64,000 bases of DNA from Ardenticatenales bacterium (GTDB lineage Bacteria > Chloroflexota > Anaerolineae > Promineifilales > Promineifilaceae). This document shows positions 24,116-32,914 of this stretch, one piece after another (within the stretch, counting starts at the first letter, position 1; each line of letters opens with the position of its first letter). A program made the position numbers and the translations under genes. Under the pieces are notes generated by a model. That model ran no database searches. It had not been told where the DNA came from and saw only the letters and a program-made list of their open reading frames with translations. The DNA lies in contig JACKBM010000010.1 in assembly GCA_020634575.1 (NCBI GenBank), positions 1 through 64,000 of the forward strand, read 5' to 3'.

Positions 24116-25762
24116 ATGAAAACCCTCAAGATCGGAACCCGCAAATCAACGCTCGCCCTCTGGCAGACAGATCATGTGGCGGCCCAGCTCCAGTTGGCCT
24201 GGCCCACGCTGACCTGTGAAAAGGTCACTTTTGTCACCGAGGGTGACAAGAGCCAGGCCCTGGGGAAGCCGCTACCGCAAATCGGTGGCAAGGGGCTATT
24301 TACCCAGGAGCTGGAGGAGGCGCTGCGGCAGGGGCGTATCGACCTGGCCGTCCATTCGCTGAAAGATTTGCCGGTGGAGCAGCCCGACGATCTTGTCCTG
24401 GGCGCCATTCTGAGCCGGGCGGATGTACGGGATGTGTTGGTGGCGCGGGAAGGTTGGACGCTGGCGACGTTACCGGCCGGTGCCAGCGTCGGCACCAGCA
24501 GCCCGCGCCGGCAGGCTCAATTGCTGGCCGCCCGGCCTGATTTACAGGTGCGCTCGATCCGCGGCAACGTGGAGACCCGCATTAATAAGGTGCTGGAGCG
24601 GGGTGAATATGATGCGGCCGTGCTGGCGGCGGCCGGCGTTGTCCGGCTGGGGCTGGACGTGCTCATCAGCCAGTGGCTGCCGCTGGCGACGATGCTGCCG
24701 GCCCCGGGGCAGGGAGCCCTGGCTGTGCAATGCCGCCGCTACGATGTCGAGACGCTGCAATTGCTGGCCGCCATCGAAAACGAGACGGTGCGCCATTGTG
24801 TCGAGGCCGAGCGAGCTTTTTTGCAGACGCTCGGGGGCGGCTGCGCAGCGCCGATAGGGGCTTATGCCACGATGCAGGATGGCTTGATCTGGCTGGAGGC
24901 GCTGGCTGCTGCGCCGGATGGGTCCCAGCAGGTGAAAGTCAATGGCGCCTGTGCCGATCCGCAGGTGTTGGGCCAATCCCTGGCCCTGGAGGCGCTGGCC
25001 CGGGGCGCCGGCCGGTTGATTGGCGCCCGCGGGCTGGCCGGGAAGCGGGTGGTGGTCACCCGCAGCGTCAGCCAGGCCGGTGCGCTGGCTGACCGGCTCG
25101 AAGCGGCCGGCGCCCAGCCCCTTGTTTTTCCGGTTATTCGTTTTGAGCCGCTGCCGCCAGAGCCGCTGCAGGCGGCATTGGGCCAGATAGAAAAGTATGA
25201 ATGGCTGATTTTTACCAGCGTCAATGCGGTGGAGTTCTTTCTGGCTGCTTACGGGGGCCAGCCGCTGCCCCGTGTGGCGGCTGTGGGTGAGGCAACGACC
25301 ACGCGCCTGCAGAACCGCGGCATTCCGGTGGCCTATGTGCCGGCGACGTTTACCGGCGAAGCGCTGGCGCATGGGTTGGGGGCGCTGACCGGCCGGTCCG
25401 TCCTGTTACCGCGCGCCTGCAACGGTCGCCCGGACATCGTGGCGGCGCTGCAGGCAGCTGGCGCTGTTGTCGACGACATCCCGCTTTACGAGACGGTGCC
25501 GGCTGAGCCTACAGTTGAGGCATTGGCCGAGCTGGCGCGTGGCGTCGATATGATCACTTTCACCAGCCCGTCCAGCGTGCGCAATTTTGTCAGCCTGGTG
25601 AGCGGCACGGCCGTGGAAGGCGCTGTGGCCGGGGCGACGGTTGCCTGTATCGGGCCCAGCACGGCGGCTGAGGCAGAGGCGCTGGGGTTGACCGTCGCCA
25701 TCGTCCCCGAGCAATACACCATCGACGACCTGATCGCGGCTATTGAGGAGCATTATGCTTGA
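24116..25762 (+). CDS. hemCD: Fused porphobilinogen deaminase / uroporphyrinogen III synthase
   Basis: A 548-residue fusion. Residues 1-300 are Hem[32 protein letters not shown], and the dipyrromethane-cofactor Cys in [12 protein letters not shown]. Residues of about 310-548 are Hem[32 protein letters not shown] and [10 protein letters not shown]. The fused enzyme would convert four porphobilinogen molecules to hydroxymethylbilane and pass it directly to the cosynthase, limiting spontaneous closure to the useless isomer I. It is 3 bases after hemA and overlaps hemB by 8. Confidence 0.95.
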   Translation: MKTLKIGTRKSTLALWQTDHVAAQLQLAWPTLTCEKVTFVTEGDKSQALGKPLPQIGGKGLFTQELEEALRQGRIDLAVHSLKDLPVEQPDDLVLGAILSRADVRDVLVAREGWTLATLPAGASVGTSSPRRQAQLLAARPDLQVRSIRGNVETRINKVLERGEYDAAVLAAAGVVRLGLDVLISQWLPLATMLPAPGQGALAVQCRRYDVETLQLLAAIENETVRHCVEAERAFLQTLGGGCAAPIGAYATMQDGLIWLEALAAAPDGSQQVKVNGACADPQVLGQSLALEALARGAGRLIGARGLAGKRVVVTRSVSQAGALADRLEAAGAQPLVFPVIRFEPLPPEPLQAALGQIEKYEWLIFTSVNAVEFFLAAYGGQPLPRVAAVGEATTTRLQNRGIPVAYVPATFTGEALAHGLGALTGRSVLLPRACNGRPDIVAALQAAGAVVDDIPLYETVPAEPTVEALAELARGVDMITFTSPSSVRNFVSLVSGTAVEGAVAGATVACIGPSTAAEAEALGLTVAIVPEQYTIDDLIAAIEEHYA

Positions 25763-26762
25763 GTTAAGTTCTGATCTGCGGCTTAAAAGCGCGTTGACGC
25801 AGCGGCCGCGCCGGCTACGCCAGTCGCCGGCTATGCGCCGGCTGGTGCGCGAGACGCTGCTGACGCCGGCTGATTTTATCTACCCGCTGTTTGTGCAGCA
25901 TGGGCGCGGCGTGCGCCAGGAGATCCCGTCGATGCCGGGCCAATACCGGCTGTCGGTTGACCAGTTGGCCGCAGAAGCGGCGCAGGCCAGCGAGCTGGGG
26001 TTGGGCGGCGTCATCCTGTTTGGCATCCCGGCGGGCAAGGACCCGGTGGGGGAAGAGAATTTTGCCGACGATGGCATTGTGCAGCGGGCGATCCGGGAAT
26101 TGAAGGCGAACCGGCCGGATCTGCTGGTTATCACCGACGTCTGCCTCTGCGAATACACCGACCACGGCCATTGTGGCCTGCTTGACGAGCAGGGCCAGGT
26201 GCTCAACGACGAGACGCTGGCCATCCTGCAGCAGGTGGCCGTCTCGCATGCCGAGGCGGGGGCGGACATCGTCGCCCCCAGCGGCATGATGGATGGCATG
26301 GTCGGCGCCATCCGCCAGGGGCTGGACGCCCACGACTACAGCCACATCCCGATCATGTCCTACGCGGTGAAATATGCCTCGGCGTTCTACGGCCCATTTC
26401 GCGATGCGGCCGACGGCGCCCCCCAGTTCGGCGACCGCAAGACGCACCAGATGGACCCGGCCAATGCCCGCGAGGCGCTGCGCGAGGCCGCCCTGGATGT
26501 GGCCGAAGGGGCGGATTTCCTCATGGTGAAGCCGGCGCTGGCCTACCTGGATGTGATTTACCGGGTCAAGATGGCGCAGCCGGAGCTGCCGATGGTGGCG
26601 TACAACGTCAGCGGCGAGTACGCGATGATCAAGGCCGCGGCGGCTAAGGGCTGGCTCGACGAGCAGGCCACGGTTCTGGAGAAATTAATCAGCATCAAGC
26701 GGGCGGGGGCGGATCTGATTATCAGCTATCACGCCAAGGACGCCTCCCGCTGGCTGGCCTGA
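25755..26762 (+). CDS. hemB: Delta-aminolevulinic acid dehydratase (porphobilinogen synthase), zinc type
   Basis: A 335-residue enzyme condensing two 5-aminolevulinate molecules to porphobilinogen. The two active-site Lys regions are visible ([18 protein letters not shown] and [13 protein letters not shown]). The metal loop [14 protein letters not shown] has the three Cys of zinc-dependent enzymes rather than the Asp-rich magnesium type. The start ATG 25755 (MLELSS) follows GAGGAG and overlaps the preceding gene by 8 bases. A 135-base gap with an inverted repeat follows, the only real gap in the cluster. Confidence 0.95.
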   Translation: MLELSSDLRLKSALTQRPRRLRQSPAMRRLVRETLLTPADFIYPLFVQHGRGVRQEIPSMPGQYRLSVDQLAAEAAQASELGLGGVILFGIPAGKDPVGEENFADDGIVQRAIRELKANRPDLLVITDVCLCEYTDHGHCGLLDEQGQVLNDETLAILQQVAVSHAEAGADIVAPSGMMDGMVGAIRQGLDAHDYSHIPIMSYAVKYASAFYGPFRDAADGAPQFGDRKTHQMDPANAREALREAALDVAEGADFLMVKPALAYLDVIYRVKMAQPELPMVAYNVSGEYAMIKAAAAKGWLDEQATVLEKLISIKRAGADLIISYHAKDASRWLA

Positions 26763-26781
26763 GTCATTTTAAGAAACTTTT

Positions 26782-26872
26782 GCCGCAGATGACGCAGATT
26801 TTTGGGATTAATAAGAGAAAAATCTGTGTCAACTTGTGCTGAGCACAGCGAAGTATCTGCGTCATCTGCGGC
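26782..26872. repeat. 18-bp perfect inverted repeat between hemB and chdC
   Basis: The arms GCCGCAGATGACGCAGAT (26782-26799) and its exact complement (26855-26872) flank a 55-base core. The arms resemble short dispersed repeats found in many environmental genomes. The element separates the two halves of the heme cluster and could form a long stem-loop in the mRNA. Confidence 0.85.
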
Positions 26873-26897
26873 CTAACTAAGAGAGAAGGATTAGCGA

Positions 26898-27641
26898 ATG
26901 GCACTTAAGGATATGGAACGGGTCGCGCCGAGCGGCGTTGATGTTTTGGAAAGGGGGAAGGACGCTGAGGGGAACAGCATTGGGTTGGACCGGCGCCTGT
27001 TTATGCAGTTGTTGGCCTTTGGCGGCTGTAACGATAGCGGCGCGATTGCCGCCGCGCTGGCGGAAGCGAGTCCAGAAGCCGCTTTTGCCCTGTACGAGGA
27101 TCTGAACGACCCCGACGGGATCGCGATCCTGGTCTGTCATGAGGATCCGAGCTTTTTTGTGGGTGAATGGCGGCAGATGCTCAAGCGGGCGCCGCTGGCC
27201 AACTTGCAGCCGAAGCCGGAGATGACCATGTTCGGCCGGACCTACAGCCTGGGTTATGAGCAGGATCTGGAGGAGACGTTGATCGGCCGGCCGCGGGGCA
27301 AGGTTGTCAACCCGAAGCTGCCCTGGGCCATCTGGTACCCACTGCGGCGGGATGGCGCCTTTGAACAGCTATCGGCCGAAGAGCAGCGCACAATTTTAAT
27401 GGAGCATGGCGGCATCGGCATGGCATATGGTCGGGCCGGGCTGGGGACGGATATCCGGCTGGCCAGCCACGGTCTGGACAAGAACGACAACGATTTTACG
27501 GTGGCGCTGCTGGGGCCGAACCTGGCGCCGCTCTCCAAGATTGTAGAGCGGATGCGCAAGACCAAACAAACCTCACAATATCTGAAATCGCTAGGCCCAT
27601 TTTTTGTGGGCAAGGCGGTCTGGCAAAGCAAACATGATTGA
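26898..27641 (+). CDS. chdC: Coproheme decarboxylase (chlorite dismutase-like HemQ)
   Basis: A 247-residue member of the chlorite-dismutase superfamily. The conserved Tyr segment AIWYPLRRDGAFEQL, heme-ligand His in LMEHGGIGMAYGR and the C-terminal RMRKTKQTSQY...GPFFVGKAVW pattern identify coproheme decarboxylase. It uses peroxide to decarboxylate two propionates of Fe-coproporphyrin III, giving heme b. Its presence places the organism on the coproporphyrin-dependent pathway. A GAAGGA site precedes ATG 26898, and the 3' end overlaps hemE by 8 bases. Confidence 0.9.
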   Translation: MALKDMERVAPSGVDVLERGKDAEGNSIGLDRRLFMQLLAFGGCNDSGAIAAALAEASPEAAFALYEDLNDPDGIAILVCHEDPSFFVGEWRQMLKRAPLANLQPKPEMTMFGRTYSLGYEQDLEETLIGRPRGKVVNPKLPWAIWYPLRRDGAFEQLSAEEQRTILMEHGGIGMAYGRAGLGTDIRLASHGLDKNDNDFTVALLGPNLAPLSKIVERMRKTKQTSQYLKSLGPFFVGKAVWQSKHD

Positions 27642-28698
27642 TTTACAAGACTCACTCTTCCTGCGGGCTTGCCGTGGGCTACCGACTGAGCGGACGCCGA
27701 TCTGGTTTATGCGTCAGGCGGGCCGCTACATGGCTGAATACCGGGCCATCCGCCAGCAACATTCGATGCTGGAGACGATCAACACACCGGAGCTGGCGGC
27801 CGAGATCACATTACAACCAATCAACGCTTTTGGCTTTGATGCGGCCATCATCTTTTCCGACATCCTGCCGCCGCTGCAGAGCATGGGGCTGGCGCTGGAG
27901 TTCGTGAAGGAAGTCGGGCCGGTCATCCACAACCCGCTGACCACGACCTACCAGATCGACATGCTGGCGACGCCGCCGGCCGAAGCGTCGATGCAAGGGA
28001 CGCTGGACGCCATCAAACTGGTGAGCGCTGAGCTGGAGCCGCGCGGTGTGCCGCTGATTGGCTTCTGCGGGGCGCCGTTTACGCTGGCCTCGTATGCGGT
28101 TGAGGGCGGCGGCAGCAAAAATTATGAGCGGACCAAGGCGCTGATGTACGGCGAGCCGGCGGCCTGGGCCCGGTTGATGAACAAGCTGGTCACGGTGATG
28201 GCTGACTATCTGATCAAACAGGCTGCTGCTGGCGCCAGCGCGTTGCAGATTTTTGATTCCTGGGCCGGTCTGGCGCTGAGCCGTTATGACTATGACCGCT
28301 ATGTTAAGCCGTACAACAGCAAGCTGATTCAGATGGTGCAAGGGCGGGCCAGGGTGCCGGTCATTTACTTCAGCACCGGGACGGCGACCTACCTGGACAG
28401 CATTGCCGAGATGGGGTCTGACGTGGTGGGCGTGGATTGGCGTATCGGTCTGGGCGAGGCGCGTGAGCGGGTGGGCTGGAACCGGCCGGTCATGGGCAAC
28501 CTCGACCCGGTGGCTTTGCTGGCCCCCTGGCGTGAACTCCGCTTTCGCATAGACCAGGTGCTGGCTGAAGCCGGTGAACAACCCGGCCACATCTTCAACC
28601 TGGGGCATGGCATCTTCAAGAACACGCCCGTCGACAATGTGCGCCGGGCGGTTGAGTACGTGCAGGCGCAGACCGTGCGCAGCCGGGAGGTGGCCTGA
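27634..28698 (+). CDS. hemE: Uroporphyrinogen III decarboxylase
   Basis: A 354-residue enzyme removing four acetate carboxyls from uroporphyrinogen III to give coproporphyrinogen III. The family signature PIWFMRQAGRYMAEYR is near residue 20, and GFCGAPFTLASY and FDSWAGLAL follow. Start ATG 27634 (MIDLQDSLF) overlaps chdC by 8 bases; an upstream in-frame start would run deep into chdC. The stop and the next start share one base (TGATG). Confidence 0.95.
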   Translation: MIDLQDSLFLRACRGLPTERTPIWFMRQAGRYMAEYRAIRQQHSMLETINTPELAAEITLQPINAFGFDAAIIFSDILPPLQSMGLALEFVKEVGPVIHNPLTTTYQIDMLATPPAEASMQGTLDAIKLVSAELEPRGVPLIGFCGAPFTLASYAVEGGGSKNYERTKALMYGEPAAWARLMNKLVTVMADYLIKQAAAGASALQIFDSWAGLALSRYDYDRYVKPYNSKLIQMVQGRARVPVIYFSTGTATYLDSIAEMGSDVVGVDWRIGLGEARERVGWNRPVMGNLDPVALLAPWRELRFRIDQVLAEAGEQPGHIFNLGHGIFKNTPVDNVRRAVEYVQAQTVRSREVA

Positions 28699-29657
28699 TG
28701 GGCGACGTAAACCATCCCATAGGTGTGTTAATGATGGCGTACGGTGGGCCGGAATCGCTGGCGGAAATCCCCGGCTACCTGTCTGACATCCGCTCCGGGC
28801 GGGTAACCACACCCGCTGTGCTTGAGGAAATCAGCCACAACTATGAGCAGATTGGCGGCAAGTCGCCGCTGCTCTCATTTACGAAGGCGCAGATGGAAGC
28901 GGTGGCGGCCCATTTTGATCCGGCCCGGGTCAAGTTTTACCTGGGGATGCGCCATTGGTCGCCCTGGATTGAAGAGGTGGTCGGGGAGATGCTGGCTGAT
29001 GGGATCACGCACGCCGTGGCCCTGGTGCTGGCGCCTCATTACAGCAGCCTGAGCATTGCCAAATATCAGCAGAAGATCCAGGCCGGGCTGGAAATGTACC
29101 GGGGTGACATTGAGTTTAACTACGTCGACAGTTACCACGATGCGCCGAAATTGATTGAGGCGCTGGCCAGCCGGGTGCAGCAAGGGCTGAACCATTGGCC
29201 AGTCGAGGAACAATCTGATGTCCATGTGGTCCTGAGCGCCCACAGCCTGCCGGTGCGCATCGTCAAGATGGGCGATCCGTATGACAAACAGCTACGCGAG
29301 ACGGCGCAGTTGATTGCGGACGAGGTTGGGCTGCGGCCAGAGCAATGGTCGTGGAGCTACCAATCGGCCGGGCGCAGTCCGGAACCGTGGCTGGGACCGC
29401 AGTTGCAGGAGCATCTGCCTGTGCTGGCTGAGCAAGGGGTGCGCAAGGTGGTCAGCGTGCCGATTGGTTTTGTTTGTGACCATGTGGAGATTTTGTACGA
29501 CATCGATATTCAGGCCCAGGCCGTGGCCCGGGAAGCTGAGATGGAGCTGGTGCGGCCACCGGCGCTGAACAATGATCCGCTGTTTATCCAGCAGCTGGTT
29601 GAGATCATTGAGGGGCGTCTGGCGGTGCTGGCAGGGAGCGAGGCAGATGACGATTAA
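28698..29657 (+). CDS. cpfC: Ferrochelatase (probably coproporphyrin ferrochelatase)
   Basis: A 319-residue chelatase inserting ferrous iron into the porphyrin. Motifs: [34 protein letters not shown], catalytic His in [25 protein letters not shown] and [17 protein letters not shown]. The presence of chdC next to it implies that the substrate is coproporphyrin III rather than protoporphyrin IX. The start at 28698 overlaps hemE by one base; the 3' end overlaps hemL by 11 bases. Confidence 0.93.
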   Translation: MGDVNHPIGVLMMAYGGPESLAEIPGYLSDIRSGRVTTPAVLEEISHNYEQIGGKSPLLSFTKAQMEAVAAHFDPARVKFYLGMRHWSPWIEEVVGEMLADGITHAVALVLAPHYSSLSIAKYQQKIQAGLEMYRGDIEFNYVDSYHDAPKLIEALASRVQQGLNHWPVEEQSDVHVVLSAHSLPVRIVKMGDPYDKQLRETAQLIADEVGLRPEQWSWSYQSAGRSPEPWLGPQLQEHLPVLAEQGVRKVVSVPIGFVCDHVEILYDIDIQAQAVAREAEMELVRPPALNNDPLFIQQLVEIIEGRLAVLAGSEADDD

Positions 29658-30954
29658 CGACAATATCCTGCTGACGGAGCAATCTGAGGCGCTGTTTGAA
29701 CGGGCCAATGAGCTGTTACCGGGCGGGGTGAACTCGCCGGTGCGTGCTTTCAAATCGGTTGGTGGCAAGCCGCTGTTTTTCGACCGGGGCGAAGGCGCTT
29801 ATCTGGTTGATGCAGATGGGAACCGGTACATCGACTATGTGCTCTCCTGGGGACCGCTGGTTCTGGGTCATGCTCACCCGCAGGTGGTGGCGGCGTTGCA
29901 GGCGGCCGTTGGTCGAGGCACCAGCTATGGGGCGCCAAACCGGCATGAGATCGAGCTGGCGGCGCTGGTGCAGGAGTTGATGCCGGGGCTGGAGATGATG
30001 CGTTTTGTCAATTCCGGGACGGAAGCGACGATGAGTGCCTTGCGGTTGGCGCGAGCGTATACCGGCCGGAACAAAATCATCAAATTTGCTGGTAACTATC
30101 ACGGCCATGCTGACATGCTGCTGGTAGCGGCCGGCTCCGGTGTGGCCACGTTGGGGCTGCCCAATTCGCCGGGCGTGCCGGCCAATACCGTTGCGGACAC
30201 ATTGACGGCGCCTTTCAACAATCTGGATGCGGTGTTGCGTCTGTTCGCAACCTACCCGGAGGAGATCGCCGCAGTGATTGTCGAGCCGGTGGCCGGCAAT
30301 ATGGGGATGGTGCCGCCCAGGGATGGCTTTTTGGCGGGCCTGAGGTCGTTGACCAGCCAGTATGGCGCGTTACTCATATTTGATGAAGTGATGACCGGCT
30401 TCCGCGTCCACAAGGGTGGGGCGCAGGCGCTCTATGGTATCGAGCCGGATTTGACGGCGTTGGGCAAGGTGATTGGTGGTGGGCTGCCAGTGGGTGCTTA
30501 CGGCGGCCGGCGCGAGATTATGGCAATGGTGGCGCCGCTGGGGCCGATGTACCAGGCGGGCACGCTATCCGGCAACCCGCTGGCGATGGTGGCCGGCATT
30601 GAGACGCTCAAAGGGATCCGTGACGACGCGGTCTGGGCGCAGTTTGCTGCTCTGGGGGAGCAACTTGATGCGGGGATTGCGGCGGCGGCAGCGCGGGCGG
30701 GCATCCCGATTTACCAGACGCGGGTGGGGTCGATGCAGGGGTTGTTTTTTGTGCACCGGCCGGTCACCGACTACGCCAGCGCCCAAAACGCCGACACCGA
30801 CCGCTTTGCCCGCTTCTTCCGCGGTATGCTGGCTCAGGGCGTCTACCTGGCGCCTTCCCAGTTCGAGGCAGGTTTCCTCTCGACCGCCCACGGGCCTGAG
30901 GAGATTGAGCGGACAATTGCGGCGGCTGAGCGCGTGTTTGCGACGTTGGCGTGA
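29647..30954 (+). CDS. hemL: Glutamate-1-semialdehyde 2,1-aminomutase
   Basis: A 435-residue PLP enzyme turning glutamate-1-semialdehyde into 5-aminolevulinate. [15 protein letters not shown] is the family start; [29 protein letters not shown] and the PLP-Lys region [19 protein letters not shown] follow. ATG 29647 (MTINDNILL) gives the expected length and overlaps cpfC by 11 bases. It closes the heme cluster, supplying the second enzyme of the same pathway that hemA begins. Confidence 0.95.
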   Translation: MTINDNILLTEQSEALFERANELLPGGVNSPVRAFKSVGGKPLFFDRGEGAYLVDADGNRYIDYVLSWGPLVLGHAHPQVVAALQAAVGRGTSYGAPNRHEIELAALVQELMPGLEMMRFVNSGTEATMSALRLARAYTGRNKIIKFAGNYHGHADMLLVAAGSGVATLGLPNSPGVPANTVADTLTAPFNNLDAVLRLFATYPEEIAAVIVEPVAGNMGMVPPRDGFLAGLRSLTSQYGALLIFDEVMTGFRVHKGGAQALYGIEPDLTALGKVIGGGLPVGAYGGRREIMAMVAPLGPMYQAGTLSGNPLAMVAGIETLKGIRDDAVWAQFAALGEQLDAGIAAAAARAGIPIYQTRVGSMQGLFFVHRPVTDYASAQNADTDRFARFFRGMLAQGVYLAPSQFEAGFLSTAHGPEEIERTIAAAERVFATLA

Positions 30955-30966
30955 CCCCTGGCACCG

Positions 30967-31140
30967 TCATTTCGAGCGCCGCCAATTCAGAAGATCGCTC
31001 CTCACGACAGAGCGAGAAATCTCTGCGCTGGCTTGCGCTGGTAGCCGTCAGCGCGAGTTCGCCGCCGTAGTTGATGAGCGTAGAGATCCCTCGCTTTTTC
31101 GTGATGGAGACATCAAGCGGGTTGGTTGCGCTCGGGATGA
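30967..31140. repeat. GTCATTTCGAGC inverted-repeat element
   Basis: The left end GTCATTTCGAGCGC (about 30967) pairs imperfectly with the right end GCGCTCGGGATGAC (about 31127-31140). Inner segments such as GAGAAATCTCTGCGCT and AGAGATCCCTCGC are also partly complementary. A shorter copy of the same family is at 51540-51574. No coding content seen. Confidence 0.65.
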
Positions 31141-31159
31141 CGATGGGGAGATGACACAA

Positions 31160-31189
31160 AAAAGCGCCAGGCATTTGCCTGGCGCTTTT
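31160..31189. terminator. Bidirectional rho-independent terminator between heme and ribosomal-protein clusters
   Basis: A 13-bp stem (AAAAGCGCCAGGC at 31160-31172 with 31177-31189) and ATTT loop. T-runs are present on both strands (TTTTC on plus, TTTTTTGTG on minus). It lies between convergent hemL and rplT and can end both transcripts. Confidence 0.85.
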
Positions 31190-31211
31190 CAGAGGTAGAA
31201 GTGGATTAGAC

Positions 31212-31565
31212 CTAAGCGATTGCTTGCTTGGCAACGTCCACAATGGCGGCAAACGCCCGCTCATCCCGGACGGCGATGTCAGCCAGGACCTTGCGATCCA
31301 GGAGGACGTTCGCCTGCTTTAAACCGTGGATGAAACGGCTGTAGCTGATGCCATTCTGCCGGCAACCCGCATTGATACGGGCAATCCAGAGCTGACGATA
31401 GTTACGACGGCGCTGCTTACGGTCGCGGTACGAATACCAGTACGACTTCATCATCGCTTCGTTGGCCCGGCGGAACAAGCGATGCTTGGTTCCCCGCTGA
31501 CCTTTCACCATCGCCAAAATCTTATTGTGCCGACGACGACGTTTAAAACCAGTCTTTACGCGCAT
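31212..31565 (-). CDS. rplT: 50S ribosomal protein L20
   Basis: A 117-residue basic protein of standard length: MRVKTGFKRRRRHNKILAM at the start, RQLWIARINAGCRQNGISYS in the middle. L20 binds 23S rRNA early in 50S assembly and in several bacteria represses its own operon. It is the last gene of infC-rpmI-rplT. Confidence 0.97.
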   Translation of the reverse strand: MRVKTGFKRRRRHNKILAMVKGQRGTKHRLFRRANEAMMKSYWYSYRDRKQRRRNYRQLWIARINAGCRQNGISYSRFIHGLKQANVLLDRKVLADIAVRDERAFAAIVDVAKQAIA

Positions 31566-31645
31566 GTTTACCTCCGCATTTTCATCACCCGGTCACTCAA
31601 GCCGAAGACCGAGGCCGGGTAGCGGTCTGATTAAGGTGAATAAAA

Positions 31646-31891
31646 CTAAGCCGGCGGATTCGCCTTGTATTTCTTCATGTACGGCAGCAGCTGCTTGATT
31701 CTCTTCCGGCTGCCTGCACTGGCTACCGGCTGCATCTTATCAAGCTGACGCTTCGTACGGCTAGACTTACGACGGCGCAAATGGCTCTTACTGCCCTTGG
31801 TCTGCAAAATCTTGCCAGTCCCAGTCATCCGAAACCGTTTGGCGGCCGCTTTGTACGTCTTGAGCTTGTACTTTTTCTTCTTTTGGGCCAT
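31646..31891 (-). CDS. rpmI: 50S ribosomal protein L35
   Basis: An 81-residue basic protein: KLKTYKAAAKRFRMTGTGKI and HLRRRKSSRTKRQL are the L35 signature. It is longer than the usual 64-66 residues because of an extra C-terminal segment (KRIKQLLPYMKKYKANPPA), and starts with MAQKKKKYK. It lies between infC and rplT in the conserved order. Confidence 0.93.
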   Translation of the reverse strand: MAQKKKKYKLKTYKAAAKRFRMTGTGKILQTKGSKSHLRRRKSSRTKRQLDKMQPVASAGSRKRIKQLLPYMKKYKANPPA

Positions 31892-31971
31892 TTTCCACTC
31901 CTATAAAATTCAGCTGTGTCCTGGTTCGCAAAGCGAAGCCATCGTATCAGCAGTAATCACAATCTGTAGAC

Positions 31972-31997
31972 AAAAAAAGACCGGGCCGCAGCCCAGC
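31972..31997 (-). terminator. Terminator-like hairpin between infC and rpmI
   Basis: On the minus strand GCTGGGC-TGCG-GCCCGGT forms a seven-pair stem (two G-U pairs) followed by CTTTTTTT. It sits in the 140-base gap between infC and rpmI. It may act as a partial terminator or attenuator setting the IF-3 to L35/L20 ratio. Confidence 0.6.
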
Positions 31998-32031
31998 CTT
32001 TCAGGTTATCACCATTAAAAACTGCGGGCGA

Positions 32032-32628
32032 CTACTCTTCTTCGCCGTCTTCCCGGCCCTGCCGAGCAGATTTGCCGATTGTATCCGTCGGCGCCAGCAT
32101 CATGGTCATCGACCAGCCTTCCATCATGGGCTGCTGCTCGATGGTGGAGACATCTGCCAATTCAGCAGCGATCTCCTTCATGGTATCCTGGGCCAGTTCC
32201 GGGTAATCACGCTCACGGCCATAAAAGCGAATACTCACTTTGACCTTCTTGGCATCTTCCAGCCAGCCACGAGCCTTTTTAACCTGGATTGCCTGGTGAA
32301 AATCACCAGTCTTGATTTTTAACTTGATCGTCTTGATGTCGATCGTCTTCTGTTTCTTGCGCGCTTCCCGGTACTTCTTCTTCTGCTCGTACGAGAACTT
32401 ACTGAAATCCATGATCCGGCAAACAGGCGGTCTCGCATTGGGCGCAACCTCAACCAGATCGAGTCCTGCTTCGAAGGCAATATCGCGCGCTTCGTTGGTG
32501 GAAACGACGCCTCGATTCTTGTTTTCCTGATCGATGAGCATCACTTCTCGAACACGTATGTGCCTGTTAACACGATAATCTGGCGTATGATCCTGCCGTC
32601 TCTTAGTTGTACGCGATCTCTTTATCAC
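32032..32628 (-). CDS. infC: Translation initiation factor IF-3
   Basis: A 198-residue protein of the IF-3 family, which keeps 30S subunits free and checks start codons. YRVNRHIRVREVMLID, EVAPNARPPVCRIMDFSKF and KIKTGDFHQAIQVKKA are conserved. The C-terminal domain ends with an acidic tail (GREDGEEE). I place the start at GTG 32628, with AGGAG about 14 bases upstream; infC genes often use unusual start codons as part of autoregulation. First gene of the infC-rpmI-rplT operon. Confidence 0.93.
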   Translation of the reverse strand: MIKRSRTTKRRQDHTPDYRVNRHIRVREVMLIDQENKNRGVVSTNEARDIAFEAGLDLVEVAPNARPPVCRIMDFSKFSYEQKKKYREARKKQKTIDIKTIKLKIKTGDFHQAIQVKKARGWLEDAKKVKVSIRFYGRERDYPELAQDTMKEIAAELADVSTIEQQPMMEGWSMTMMLAPTDTIGKSARQGREDGEEE

Positions 32629-32701
32629 TTAGGGCTAAACAACTCCTATCATTCAGTAACCAGAGCAAAATACCCGGGAAATAGTCCGGTGTGAGGTCGA
32701 C

Positions 32702-32730
32702 ATGTTAACACAGCCTCACTCCTACGTCAA
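32702..32730 (-). promoter_or_regulatory. infC operon promoter
   Basis: On the minus strand TTGACG (32730-32725) and TAACAT (32707-32702) are separated by exactly 17 bases. This would start transcription near 32695 and give a leader of about 65 bases before infC. Confidence 0.65.
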
Positions 32731-32797
32731 CAGAAACGCCTGATCCGGCCAGGCAGCCTCACACGGCTGCCGGCTGCCAAAGATACAGGGAGCTTTT

Positions 32798-32914
32798 GGC
32801 CACGGATTAACACGGATGATATCTGATGATGCTGTTCCTGCAGTTATCAAGCGCAACGCGCAGGATTGTCCCACAAAAAAGAAATCCGTGTCGAATCCGT
32901 GCTAATCCGTGGCC
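32798..32914. repeat. CCACGGATTAACACGGAT-type inverted repeat
   Basis: The left arm GGCCACGGATTAACACGGAT (32798-32817) and the right arm at 32884-32914, which repeats ATCCGTG three times, are complementary with a 66-base core. Only this copy is present in the window. It lies in the gap between the infC operon and the ParB-like gene. Confidence 0.8.
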
